Source of the DNA: an uncultured Opitutales bacterium
GTDB lineage: Bacteria; Verrucomicrobiota; Verrucomicrobiia; Opitutales; Intestinicryptomonadaceae
Direction of reading: 5' to 3'
Assembly: GCA_944389575.1 (NCBI GenBank)
Contig: CALXMX010000097.1
Span: forward strand, 1-40,255
Length of the DNA: 40,255 nt
The notes below the pieces were generated by a model, which had not been told where the DNA came from, searched no databases, and saw only the letters and a list, made by a program, of their open reading frames with translations. This document shows positions 9,485-17,553 of this stretch, piece by piece. Position 1 is the stretch's first letter. Each line of letters starts with the position of its first letter. Both the position numbers and the translations under genes were made by a program.

Positions 9485-10222
9485 ATGAAATACAATGTCG
9501 TGTGCATGAAGTGGGGAGACAAGTACGGAGCCGAATACGTCAACCGGCTTTACAGCATGGCCGCGCGCAACCTCACCCTTCCCTTTGACTTCCACTGCTT
9601 TACGGACGACCCGCGCGGATTGTCGGAAAAAATCGACGCACGCCCCCTGCCGGAAATGGCCCTGCCGCCCGACAGGGAGCGCGGCTGGAGAAAACTCTCC
9701 TGCTTCAAGGCAGACTTCCCCGTTCAGGGGCGCATACTCTTTTTGGACTTGGACACCGTAATCGTGGACAATATCGACGCCTATTTCACGATGGAGGCGG
9801 GGGATAACCTGATAGTCATAAGGCATTGGAAGCCGTCGAAGTCGCAGGGAATCGGCGAGACCGGCGTATTCAGGTACGATTCCGGAACGATGACGTTTCT
9901 CTACGACGATTTCATGAGGGACATCTCCGCCGCAAAGAGAGCCTACCGCCACGAACAGGCGTACGTCACCGACGTCATGTCGAAGCGCGGAAGGCTGTCT
10001 TTCTGGCCCTCCGAATGGATGCCGAGCTTCAAGTACAACTGCATGTACCCCTTTCCGCTGAATTACTTTCTGTCTCCCGCGCTCCCGAAAGGGGCGAAAA
10101 TGGTGGTGTTCCACGGAAACCCGACGCCCGACCAGGCCATGTCCGGGCGCACCCGCGGAACGCTAAAGAGATTCATACGCCACGTGCGCACTCCGCAGTG
10201 GCTCAAGGACAGCTGGAAGTAG
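9485..10222 (+). CDS. GT-A type glycosyltransferase-like protein
   Basis: 245 aa. The N-terminus (YNVVCMKWGDKYGAEYVNRL) and the acidic metal/nucleotide-sugar motif FLDLDTVI (DxD at 88-90) indicate a GT-A fold related to GT8-like or stand-alone bacterial glycosyltransferases. FHCFTDDPRGL (about 36-46) and the VFHGNP motif near the C-terminus also fit. No membrane segment, so it is probably cytoplasmic and acts on a lipid-linked or protein acceptor. The start has no clear Shine-Dalgarno sequence. It is the first of a plus-strand group with a PIG-L deacetylase (20 bp downstream), an ATP-grasp protein and a HAD phosphatase, consistent with glycan building. Donor and acceptor cannot be told. Confidence 0.72.
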   Translation: MKYNVVCMKWGDKYGAEYVNRLYSMAARNLTLPFDFHCFTDDPRGLSEKIDARPLPEMALPPDRERGWRKLSCFKADFPVQGRILFLDLDTVIVDNIDAYFTMEAGDNLIVIRHWKPSKSQGIGETGVFRYDSGTMTFLYDDFMRDISAAKRAYRHEQAYVTDVMSKRGRLSFWPSEWMPSFKYNCMYPFPLNYFLSPALPKGAKMVVFHGNPTPDQAMSGRTRGTLKRFIRHVRTPQWLKDSWK

Positions 10223-10242
10223 CCAAACACGCAGGAACGAAA

Positions 10243-10938
10243 ATGACAAACTCCTCGAAAAAACGGGTATTGGTGCTCGCCCCCCACAACGACGACGAAA
10301 CTTTGGGCTGCGGCGCGTCGATAGCCAAGCATGTAAAAAACGGCGACGAAGTATTCATAGCCATACTCACCTCCATAGGCGAGAACCACCCGGTAATGGC
10401 CTCCAACAAAGCCGAGATACGCGCGGAAACCGCGGCCGCCATGAAGATACTCGGCGTTCCCATGGAAAACGTCATCTTTGGGGACTTGCCAAACGTCATG
10501 CTTCCGGACATTCCGATGTACGAGCTAAACGCCGCCGTGCACGACGTAATATTTCAAGTCCGCCCCAACGTAATGTACATTCCGTTTATGAACGACCTCC
10601 ACAAAGACCACCGCGCCACGGTCGACGCCGCGATGGTCGCCGCGCGCACGGTCACGGAGACGGGACGCAACATAAGAGAAATATACATGTACGAGACGCT
10701 CTCCGAAACCCACTGGAACATGGACCACGTGGAGGGCGGATTTCTTCCGAACGTCTTTAACGACGTCACTGGATTTCTGAAGCTCAAATCGGAGGCGGTT
10801 CGCGCGTACAAGAGCCAGCTTAAATTCTATCCCGACGTGCGTTCGGTCGAGGCGATCGAGGCGCTCGCCGTATTCCGCGGCGCGGTGATGGGAATGTGCG
10901 AGGCCGAGGCCTTCATGCTCGTGCGCTGTTTAAAGTAA
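10243..10938 (+). CDS. PIG-L family zinc-dependent deacetylase
   Basis: 231 aa. The N-terminal metal motif is PHNDDE (14-19, a PHPDDE variant with Asn for Pro), and the second ligand block is HKDH at 120-123. The family (LmbE/PIG-L) removes N-acetyl groups from amino sugars or related glycoconjugates. An AGGAAC about 7 nt before the ATG supports the start. It follows the glycosyltransferase gene by 20 bp and likely shares its transcript, suggesting that the transferred sugar or its acceptor is N-deacetylated. The substrate is unknown; the fold is confident because both metal motifs and the overall length match. Confidence 0.86.
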   Translation: MTNSSKKRVLVLAPHNDDETLGCGASIAKHVKNGDEVFIAILTSIGENHPVMASNKAEIRAETAAAMKILGVPMENVIFGDLPNVMLPDIPMYELNAAVHDVIFQVRPNVMYIPFMNDLHKDHRATVDAAMVAARTVTETGRNIREIYMYETLSETHWNMDHVEGGFLPNVFNDVTGFLKLKSEAVRAYKSQLKFYPDVRSVEAIEALAVFRGAVMGMCEAEAFMLVRCLK

Positions 10939-11295
10939 TTCCGCTATCCGCGGCCGCGCGGTCGGCTTGGGCGGCCGCCGTACGCAGGCGGGCCAATGCG
11001 CCGCGCGGCTTGCTTGCCGCAGGCCGCTTAGCCGTTCTTTGGCGGCCGCGCCGGAATTTAGATTTATTTGCCTATTCGCGCCAGCGGCAATGCGGCCTGT
11101 CCGCGCAATCCAATGCGCAAACTCCGCCGCTGCCGCGCGCCGAAAATCCAAAAAGCTAAAGTGCTGCAACAATCTGCAACAATCCCGAATGCGGCGCGCA
11201 AGGCTCGCAACAGCCGCGGCAAAACGCGAACTCGCAATATCCAAACTTATTTAAAACTTGCGTTTTTTATTCGGATAGAAAAAACTTTTATATTG
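10939..11295. other. Intergenic spacer with a perfect 10-bp tandem repeat
   Basis: No gene. CTGCAACAAT is duplicated exactly at 11164-11183. GCGGCCG/CGGCCGC arms flank about 15 nt just after the PIG-L stop but have no T-run. An AT-rich tract (about 11245-11295) lies directly before the ATP-grasp gene and probably holds its promoter, although no clean -35/-10 pair is seen. Confidence 0.45.
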
Positions 11296-12252
11296 ATGAA
11301 CATTCTTTTCACATCCGCCGGAAGGCGGGTCGAACTGCTCAAGCAGGCAAAAGCGACGCTTTGCGAACACTGCGGCGGGGGCGACGTGATAGCCGCGGAC
11401 GCCAATTCAAACGCCCCATCGGCGCGCTTCTGCGACAAATTCTTCCGCGTCCCAAAAATCTCCGATCCCGAATACCTGCCGCGCATACTGCAAATCTGCC
11501 GCGAGGCAAACGCCGACATTCTCATACCCACAATAGACACCGAGCTGCAGCTCATAAGCGACAACTCCGGCGAATTTCGCAAGTGCGGAACGCTTGTAAA
11601 CATTTCCAGGCCGGAGGTCATAAGAATCTGCCGCGACAAATTTTCAACGCACAAGTTCTTCGACGAAAACGCGATTCCCTCCCCCAAAGTGCTCGACCCC
11701 TCCGCGGGCGCCGGGAACCTGCCCTATCCGGCCTTCATCAAGCCCGCCGACGGCTCCTCAAGCATAAACGCCTTCAAGGTGGAGGACGCCGACGAGCTGC
11801 GCGTGTTCCTCCGGCGCGTTCCCAACCCGATACTGACGGAGTTCATAGAGGGGGCCGAATACACGATCGACGCCTTCTGCGACGCCGACTCCGCGCCCGT
11901 CACAATAGTCCCGCGCCTGCGAATGGGCGTGCGTTCGGGCGAAATTTCGCGCGGGCGCACCGTTCGCGACGAAGCTCTCATATCCGCCGCGCGCGATCTC
12001 ATAGGCAAGCTCAAGCCGTTCGGGCAAATTACGATTCAGTGCAGAAAAAACGGCGATGGAATTTTCTTTATAGAGATAAACCCTCGCTTCGGGGGCGGCG
12101 CGCCGATGTCAATAGCGGCGGGGGCAAATTCGATTTTAAATCTCATAAGGCTCAAGCGCGGCGAAAAGCTGGCCTACGATGAGAGCTGGAAGGACGGCGT
12201 GGAATTTGCGCGCTTTGACGACTCCGTCGCATTCAACCTTCCCCGGCAATGA
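11296..12252 (+). CDS. ATP-grasp domain protein (CarB-like carboxylate-amine ligase type)
   Basis: 318 aa. An N-terminal Rossmann-like preATP-grasp domain (MNILFTSAGRRVELLKQAK) is followed by the ATP-grasp fold: the nucleotide-binding lysine in FIKPADGSSS (about 147-156), TEFIEGAEYTIDAF, and the metal-binding EINPRFGGG (260-268). Such enzymes join a carboxylate to an amine through an acylphosphate. Stand-alone members occur in surface-polysaccharide and peptide-decoration loci. The ATG at 11296 is chosen because upstream residues are unlike the family. The stop overlaps the start of the HAD gene (ATGA), so the two are probably translationally coupled and act in one pathway. The substrates are unknown. 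Confidence 0.82.
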   Translation: MNILFTSAGRRVELLKQAKATLCEHCGGGDVIAADANSNAPSARFCDKFFRVPKISDPEYLPRILQICREANADILIPTIDTELQLISDNSGEFRKCGTLVNISRPEVIRICRDKFSTHKFFDENAIPSPKVLDPSAGAGNLPYPAFIKPADGSSSINAFKVEDADELRVFLRRVPNPILTEFIEGAEYTIDAFCDADSAPVTIVPRLRMGVRSGEISRGRTVRDEALISAARDLIGKLKPFGQITIQCRKNGDGIFFIEINPRFGGGAPMSIAAGANSILNLIRLKRGEKLAYDESWKDGVEFARFDDSVAFNLPRQ

Positions 12253-12944
12253 TAAAACTCGCAGTCTGCGATTTTGACGACACGCTCGTTCTCGAGCGCG
12301 ACTTCATAAAAAGCGGATACGCGCGTGCCGCGGATTTTTTGGTTAAAGAGGGATTCATAGAAAGCGCGAAGGAGGCCGAGAGCGCGCTTTGGCGCGAATT
12401 TTCAAAGTCGCCAAAGAACGTTTTTGACAGATTCGCAAAAAATTTCCTTCCGGGCGCGCCGGCGGAATTGGTCGGAAAACTTATACAAATTTACAGGCTG
12501 CACAAGCCCCGCATCGCCTATCAGCCCGACGTGCGCGAATTTTTGTCGGGTGCGCGAGAGAGGGGAATGAAGCTTGCGATAGTCACCGACGGACTGTCTG
12601 AAACGCAGCACAACAAGCTTGAAGCCGCAGGGGCCGAACGCGACTTCGACGAAATAATCGTCACCTCCGACTTCGGCCCCGATTGGGCAAAGCCCTCCGT
12701 CAAGCCGTTCGAGCTTCTGCGCGACAAGTTCGGCATACCCTTCGGCGAGATGCTCTACGTCGGCGACAATCCCGCAAAGGATTTCGCAATGTCTGCCAAA
12801 ATACCGCTCGCGACCGCCAGAATATTGAGGGAGGGCGCAATCCACGCCGGTAACGAATATTTGGACGGTATAACGGAGAGCTTCCGCATCGCGCGCCTGC
12901 CGCAGATTTTCGACGCAATCGGTCGGCGCGGCGCAAACGGATAG
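12249..12944 (+). CDS. HAD-superfamily phosphatase
   Basis: 231 aa. Motif I DFDDT (8-12, nucleophile D8 and acid D10), motif II in AIVTDG, motif III lysine in KPSVKPFELL and motif IV GDNPAKD give a complete HAD hydrolase with an alpha-helical C1 cap. The start overlaps the ATP-grasp stop by 4 bp (ATGA). The pair may make a phosphorylated intermediate and then dephosphorylate it, but this is inferred from coupling alone. It closes the four-gene plus-strand cassette. No terminator is seen in the 3' region. Confidence 0.85.
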   Translation: MIKLAVCDFDDTLVLERDFIKSGYARAADFLVKEGFIESAKEAESALWREFSKSPKNVFDRFAKNFLPGAPAELVGKLIQIYRLHKPRIAYQPDVREFLSGARERGMKLAIVTDGLSETQHNKLEAAGAERDFDEIIVTSDFGPDWAKPSVKPFELLRDKFGIPFGEMLYVGDNPAKDFAMSAKIPLATARILREGAIHAGNEYLDGITESFRIARLPQIFDAIGRRGANG

Positions 12945-13298
12945 GGCGGGTCGCAGCCTGCGGGAACCGCGCAAATGCGAAGGCGGCCCCGGCGCGCAAT
13001 TTCCAAAATGCGCCAATAAAACCGCCGGGATTACGGCGCGGCGGCAGGGGGGCATTATAGGCGGTGCGGAAGTCCGCATTATAGGGAATCCGCATTATAT
13101 TTTCATAAATAATCGCAAGCGGCGCATGAATATCGCCCTTCAAAAAACTTTTTTTCGCGACAGTTTTTTTCGGCGAATACTCCCCTTTGCGGCGCGAGCC
13201 AAAATTTCCGCAAAACTCCGCATGGCGACACGGCACACCCGCGCCTGCGCGCGCAAACGGTCGGTCAAAAAAGTATCGGTTTTTTATCAAAAGCGTAT
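12945..13298. other. Intergenic region with three GCATTATA copies
   Basis: No gene recognised. GCATTATA occurs at 13052, 13075 and 13092 (spacings 23 and 17 bp), about 200 bp upstream of the promoter at 13299. The rest is GC-rich without clear structure. Confidence 0.4.
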
Positions 13299-13327
13299 TT
13301 GCATTTGGGCGCCCGCAATGTTAAAAT
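13299..13327 (+). promoter_or_regulatory. Sigma70-like promoter of the exported sugar-enzyme operon
   Basis: TTGCAT (13299-13304), a 17-bp spacer, and TAAAAT (13322-13327) give a good -35/-10 pair. Transcription would begin near 13334, leaving a leader of about 60 nt before the ATG at 13396. Confidence 0.55.
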
Positions 13328-13395
13328 CCCCATGAAAAGAGGGGGAAAATTAGTCTGGCAAACCATTTAAAAAAAGATAAACAAAAGGTATGAAT

Positions 13396-14244
13396 ATGAA
13401 AACGCTCACATACGCAATGGCCGCAATGGCCGCGCTCGCGCTCTGCGCGTGCTCGGGAGTCGACGCAAAGGCAAAAAAGCCCGACCGCGAAAAACAAATC
13501 GCGGTGCAAAGCTACACATGCCACCAAATGAACCTGACGGACATGTTCAAAATGTTCAAGGAGCTCGGCGTAAAGAACGTCGAGATATGCGGCGGCAAGC
13601 TCGGCGGCGACTATCCGAGCGTCGGCGCCGGGCCAAACAGGAAGCCCGAACACCTGCAATTCCGCAAGGACATCGCGAAGAAAAGCGACAGCACCCTGAT
13701 TTCCTACGGAGTCTGCGCCCCCAAAGACGAAAAGGGGATAAAGGCGGTGTGCGAATTCGCCAAAGAGCTCGGCCTCAAATTCGTCTCGACCGAATGCGAC
13801 CCCAAGACGTTCCCGATCTGGGAAAAGTACTGCGGCGAATACGGCATAAAAATGTGCATACACAACCACGCCCGGCGCGACAAAAACCCCAACTACAAGT
13901 TCTGGGACTACAACTGGGTGGCAAAGGAAATCGCCCCCTACAAGAATATAGGCGTATGCGCGGACAACGGCGCGTGGGAATGCTCCGGGCTCAACAGCGT
14001 CGAAGGGGCGAAGGTTCTGGGAGACAAGATATTCATCGTACATCTGAAGGACCAAAAGAAGTTCAACGTCCGCAATTCCCCCGCCGTCATTTACGGCACG
14101 GGCGAAGTGGACGTTGCGGCCTTCCTCAAGCAGCTGGACAAGCAGGGGTTTGACGGCTACTTGATCATCGAGCACGGCAACGACCCCATCGAGGCCAAGC
14201 GCGACATAATATCCAAGGACATGGACTTTATAAGAAAGAATTAA
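13396..14244 (+). CDS. Exported lipoprotein sugar isomerase/epimerase (xylose-isomerase-like TIM barrel)
   Basis: 282 aa. A Sec signal with lipobox LCAC (C19) is followed by an AP-endonuclease-2/xylose-isomerase-like TIM barrel. Likely metal ligands are in STE, IHNH, CADNGAW, VHLKD and IIEHG, a Glu-His-Asp-His-Glu series. The ATG at 13396 is chosen over that at 13390 because the AAAGG is 7 nt away from it. The lipoprotein signal places the enzyme outside the cytoplasm, so it is unlikely to act on sugar phosphates despite the family name. It is first in an operon, 22 bp before a Gfo/Idh/MocA oxidoreductase gene. I infer a lyase, hydratase or epimerase acting on an oxidised sugar made by that partner. 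Confidence 0.83.
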   Translation: MKTLTYAMAAMAALALCACSGVDAKAKKPDREKQIAVQSYTCHQMNLTDMFKMFKELGVKNVEICGGKLGGDYPSVGAGPNRKPEHLQFRKDIAKKSDSTLISYGVCAPKDEKGIKAVCEFAKELGLKFVSTECDPKTFPIWEKYCGEYGIKMCIHNHARRDKNPNYKFWDYNWVAKEIAPYKNIGVCADNGAWECSGLNSVEGAKVLGDKIFIVHLKDQKKFNVRNSPAVIYGTGEVDVAAFLKQLDKQGFDGYLIIEHGNDPIEAKRDIISKDMDFIRKN

Positions 14245-14266
14245 ACGGGCGCAGGAGGAGCAGTTC

Positions 14267-15601
14267 ATGAACAGAAAAGACTTCTTAAAAACCGCATCGG
14301 CCGCCGGATTGGGCGCGATTGCGCTGCCGAAGTTTTCGCTCGGCGCGGGGCTGGGCGGGGAAAAAATTAAAGTTGCCTTCGTCGGCTGCGGCGGAAGGGC
14401 GCGCGGCGCAATCCAGAACATGACGGCCGCCGACGAAAACATACAGATTGTCGCCCTGGCGGACATATTTGAAAAGCAGATTGAAGACTTCACAAAATCC
14501 GCGCGCGAATACGTAAGCAAATCCAAAAGGGACAAGGCCGACGCGTTCTGGAAGGACTATTGGAAAGTGACGCCGGAAACGACCTTCATAGGCCTGGATT
14601 CCATCGACAAGGTTCTCAAAACCGACGCGCAGGTGATAGCGCTCGTCACGCCGCCGTGCTTCAGGACGTCGCAGATTGAAAAGTGCCTCAAGGCCGGCAA
14701 GCACGTCTTTGCCGAAAAGCCCATAGCAATCGACGCCGTGCAGCTGCGCAAAATATACGACGAGCTAATTCCGCTGGCGGACAAAAAGGGGCTGAAGGTT
14801 CTCTGCGGAACGCAGATGCGCTACCACAAATGGATAGCCGAAGCCGTCGACAAAATAAGGGGCGGCGACATCGGCGACATACTCGCCACAAACTGCTTCA
14901 GATACGAGGGCTACTACCTGACCCGCGGCACCTTCCGCGCCATACCGAATTCGGACATGTCGCCCGACGACGTGAAGTACCAGCTGATAAACTGGCTGGG
15001 GTTCATTTGGACTTCCGGCGACCAGGTGGTGGAGCAATACGTCCACAACCTCGACATGGCGCTGTGGGCGCTGGGGGAGCTTCCCTACGAATCGATAGGC
15101 TCCGGAGGGCGCAGCACAAACCTCAAATTCCCGGAAGAGGGCGATAGGTTCTCGAACATCCACGCCTATCTCACGTTCAAAAACGGCTTTACCATGAACG
15201 CTGAATGCCGCCAGGACAACGGCACAAGCCCGTTCTCCGCTCTGCACATCTACGGCACGAAGGGAATGGCGAGCCTCACTTTCGGCAAGCAGTATTTTTA
15301 CGACACTAAGGGCAATCAAGTGTGGACCTCCAGCGGAGACAGAAAACCCGAGCTCGTCTGCGAGCACGAGGCCCTATTCGGCGCAATCCGCAACGGCACT
15401 CCGTTCAACACGCTGAAGGCCTGCGCGGATTCGTGTTATGTCGCCGTGGCGATCAGAGAGACCTCCTACGCCGGAAAGCGCGTCAAGTGCGAATACTTCC
15501 GCCAGAAATCCACTCAGAGCCTCGTTCCGGAAACGCTGTCTTTAGATGGCAAGAAGGCCCTCACGCCCGTGCCGAATCCCGTGGACTACAAGATACTCTA
15601 A
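14267..15601 (+). CDS. Tat-exported Gfo/Idh/MocA family oxidoreductase
   Basis: 444 aa. The N-terminus MNRKDFLKTASAAGLG is a Tat-like signal with RK in place of RR, followed by a hydrophobic stretch. The dinucleotide-binding fold starts at IKVAFVGCGGRARGA. HVFAEKPIAID carries the family EKP motif, and EQYVHNLDMALWALG has the HNxD catalytic segment. The C-terminal domain is full length. Exported members fold in the cytoplasm with bound NAD(P) before Tat transport and oxidise or reduce sugars. AGGAGG at 8 nt supports the start. Two hairpins follow the stop. It resembles the protein at 27093-28409 (shared GRS, GDRFS and EQxVHN blocks). The exact sugar is unknown. Confidence 0.9.
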   Translation: MNRKDFLKTASAAGLGAIALPKFSLGAGLGGEKIKVAFVGCGGRARGAIQNMTAADENIQIVALADIFEKQIEDFTKSAREYVSKSKRDKADAFWKDYWKVTPETTFIGLDSIDKVLKTDAQVIALVTPPCFRTSQIEKCLKAGKHVFAEKPIAIDAVQLRKIYDELIPLADKKGLKVLCGTQMRYHKWIAEAVDKIRGGDIGDILATNCFRYEGYYLTRGTFRAIPNSDMSPDDVKYQLINWLGFIWTSGDQVVEQYVHNLDMALWALGELPYESIGSGGRSTNLKFPEEGDRFSNIHAYLTFKNGFTMNAECRQDNGTSPFSALHIYGTKGMASLTFGKQYFYDTKGNQVWTSSGDRKPELVCEHEALFGAIRNGTPFNTLKACADSCYVAVAIRETSYAGKRVKCEYFRQKSTQSLVPETLSLDGKKALTPVPNPVDYKIL

Positions 15602-15650
15602 AGCCGCGCGAAGGCAAGAATCGGCGGCGCAAAAATAAGCAAAAAACAAG

Positions 15651-15701
15651 GGCGGCAAAGAGCCGCCGCCGCGCCGCGCCCTCTTTGCGGTGGCGCGGCG
15701 C
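15651..15701 (+). other. Two adjacent intercistronic hairpins
   Basis: GGCGGC-5 nt-GCCGCC (15651-15667) is followed by a perfect 10-bp stem, GCGCCGCGCC/GGCGCGGCGC, with an 11-nt loop (15671-15701). No T-run follows. It lies in the 142-bp gap between the oxidoreductase and the second TIM barrel and could protect the upstream message or set uneven expression; the function is inferred. Confidence 0.55.
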
Positions 15702-15743
15702 GCTTAAATTTCAAATCCGTCAACCTGAAAAAAAGGAAACGCA

Positions 15744-16712
15744 ATGGACAACATTTCAAGGAGAACTTTTCTTACCAAAGGCGCGCTCGCCGCGGTGTGC
15801 GCGCCCGCGCTCGGAACGCTTTTCGGCTGCTGCTGTTCGTCCGACGGCGCCGCGGGCGCCAAAGCCTCAAAGCCGGCGCGCTACAAACTGGCCGTCACCG
15901 ATTGGGACGCCGCAGTGAAGGGTCAGCCCAATCCGGACGTTTTTGAAACGGCGAAGCTCGCCGGGTTGGAGGGAATACAGCTCTCGGCCTCGCGCAAGGA
16001 TTTGGACGACATCTCGGCAATGTCCGAGGCAAATATCGCCCGCAACAAAAGGCGGCTTGCCGAAACGGGATTGGCCTGCGTGTCGGTGTGCACGCCATAT
16101 TCCCACAAGTTCACGTTCTGGGAAGATCCGAAGAGCTACGAATACCTATGCAGCGCGGTTGACGCGACAGTCGCTCTTGGGGCGGACAACATGCTCATTC
16201 CGTTCTTCGGAAAGAAATCCGCGATGAACAGGCGCGAAGTCGACGGCGAGATAAAAATCGGTGGGGAAATAATACCGGAATTTCAAAACGCGGTTGTGGA
16301 AAAGCTGAAGGCCGTCGCTCCGTACGCCGAGAGCAAAGGGGTTGTATTGTGCCTTGAAGACAGCATATCGGCGGACGACAACATCAAAATCATAGACGCC
16401 GTGGCAAGCCCCGCAGTCAAGGTGTATTTCGACATATACAACGTGGAGCACTACGGCTTCGACACCGTGGACGCGCTAAAAAAGCTCAAGAACGGATACA
16501 TCGGCCAGGTGCACATAAAGACTAAGGGCGGACTCTTGGACAAGGAAACCGAAATGCCGAAAAATATGGAGCAGATCTGGGACGGCTTGCTCGACAGCGA
16601 TTACAGCGGCTGGCTCGTGCTGGAATTTCAGGCAAAGCCCAAGAACATGTCGCGCGTGGAGCTTTTGAAATACAATGCGGACGCGCTAAGGAGGACAAAG
16701 CTGTTCTCGTAG
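15744..16712 (+). CDS. Tat-lipoprotein sugar isomerase/epimerase TIM barrel
   Basis: 322 aa. The N-terminus SRRTFLTKGALAA (residues 5-17) is a Tat motif, and the hydrophobic part ends in lipobox LFGC (C29), so this is a Tat-dependent lipoprotein. The mature part is an AP-endonuclease-2-like TIM barrel with candidate metal ligands in LCLEDS, YFDIYNVEH, QVHIKT and LVLEF. AAGGAA lies 6 nt before the ATG. It is third in the operon with the lipoprotein TIM barrel and the Gfo/Idh/MocA enzyme. Tat export suggests that it folds and takes up its metal in the cytoplasm. The substrate is unknown; an oxidised sugar released by the preceding enzyme is the simplest inference. An intrinsic terminator follows the gene. 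Confidence 0.85.
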   Translation: MDNISRRTFLTKGALAAVCAPALGTLFGCCCSSDGAAGAKASKPARYKLAVTDWDAAVKGQPNPDVFETAKLAGLEGIQLSASRKDLDDISAMSEANIARNKRRLAETGLACVSVCTPYSHKFTFWEDPKSYEYLCSAVDATVALGADNMLIPFFGKKSAMNRREVDGEIKIGGEIIPEFQNAVVEKLKAVAPYAESKGVVLCLEDSISADDNIKIIDAVASPAVKVYFDIYNVEHYGFDTVDALKKLKNGYIGQVHIKTKGGLLDKETEMPKNMEQIWDGLLDSDYSGWLVLEFQAKPKNMSRVELLKYNADALRRTKLFS

Positions 16713-16735
16713 TCCGCCGCGCCGCGCAAAGCTTG

Positions 16736-16763
16736 AAAAGCCGCATGGAGTGCGGCTTTTTTT
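16736..16763 (+). terminator. Intrinsic terminator of the exported sugar-enzyme operon
   Basis: AAAAGCCGCA and TGCGGCTTTT form a perfect 10-bp stem with a 5-nt loop (TGGAG), running into a T-tract. It lies 23 bp after the stop of the third gene. Confidence 0.92.
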
Positions 16764-17553
16764 GTATGCTCATTTTGCCCGCAACAGCCGCGCGATTTGA
16801 AAAGCGATTTTTATGCAAACCGCGCGCGGCAACGCAAACAATTCAACTCCCGGAGGCGCGCCGCGCCAAAGACGCCTTGAATTTTTCAAGAACGGCCGGC
16901 GCGAACTTCAACAACTCAACAGCCGCGCGCATGCAAAGCGGCACAAGGCATTCTCTTCATGCGTAATTTTCGCGCCTTCGCCCAAAGTAAATGCGCTCTA
17001 ACTACGGTTTCTCAAAATTCAATCGCCCTAAAAACCTTTCCCTAAAAAATTGATACATGCGCCGGCGCGGCGCTAAACGCTGGCGGATACATACGCCGGC
17101 GCGATCTCAAGCATTGGCAAAATCCGGCTCAAAGGCGCCCCTAAAAAAAATAAAAACGCGCCTCCACCATGCGCGTATGCTCGGCTTGCTGCCGCCTGAA
17201 CACACATGCGCCGGCGCAATGCGGAATATCCGATTTTTCCACTTTTTAATTCCGCCTTTTAGTTTTGGACGCAAACCCTTAAAAATTCCTTTCGCGCCGA
17301 CACCCCAAGTAAAATTCGCGCCGTTTAAAACGCCCCGGGAAAAAGCGCAAAAACAATTAGGCTAAAAGCTATTCACGCCCCGCCGCACAAAATCCGTTGG
17401 AGATAACTTTTTTTGTCGAAAGAACCCCGGCGCGCGGCAAACGACCTACAAACCCGGCCGCAAAGACCTTCCGCCATAAAGCGGCGCGCGGCAGAACTTC
17501 CGTCAACGCGCGGCAAATAGGGAAAACGCGCGCACAAGAAAGCTGCGGCGGCG
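16764..17553. other. Long gene-free region with a repeated GATACATGCGCCGGCGC motif
   Basis: No gene recognised on either strand. An 18-bp unit (GATACAT-G/A-CGCCGGCGCG) occurs at 17052-17069 and 17086-17103 with one mismatch and 34-bp spacing; a shorter copy, ACATGCGCCGGCGC, is at 17204-17217. The core CGCCGGCG is itself palindromic. No terminator with a T-run is visible downstream of the convergent beta-helix gene. Confidence 0.5.
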
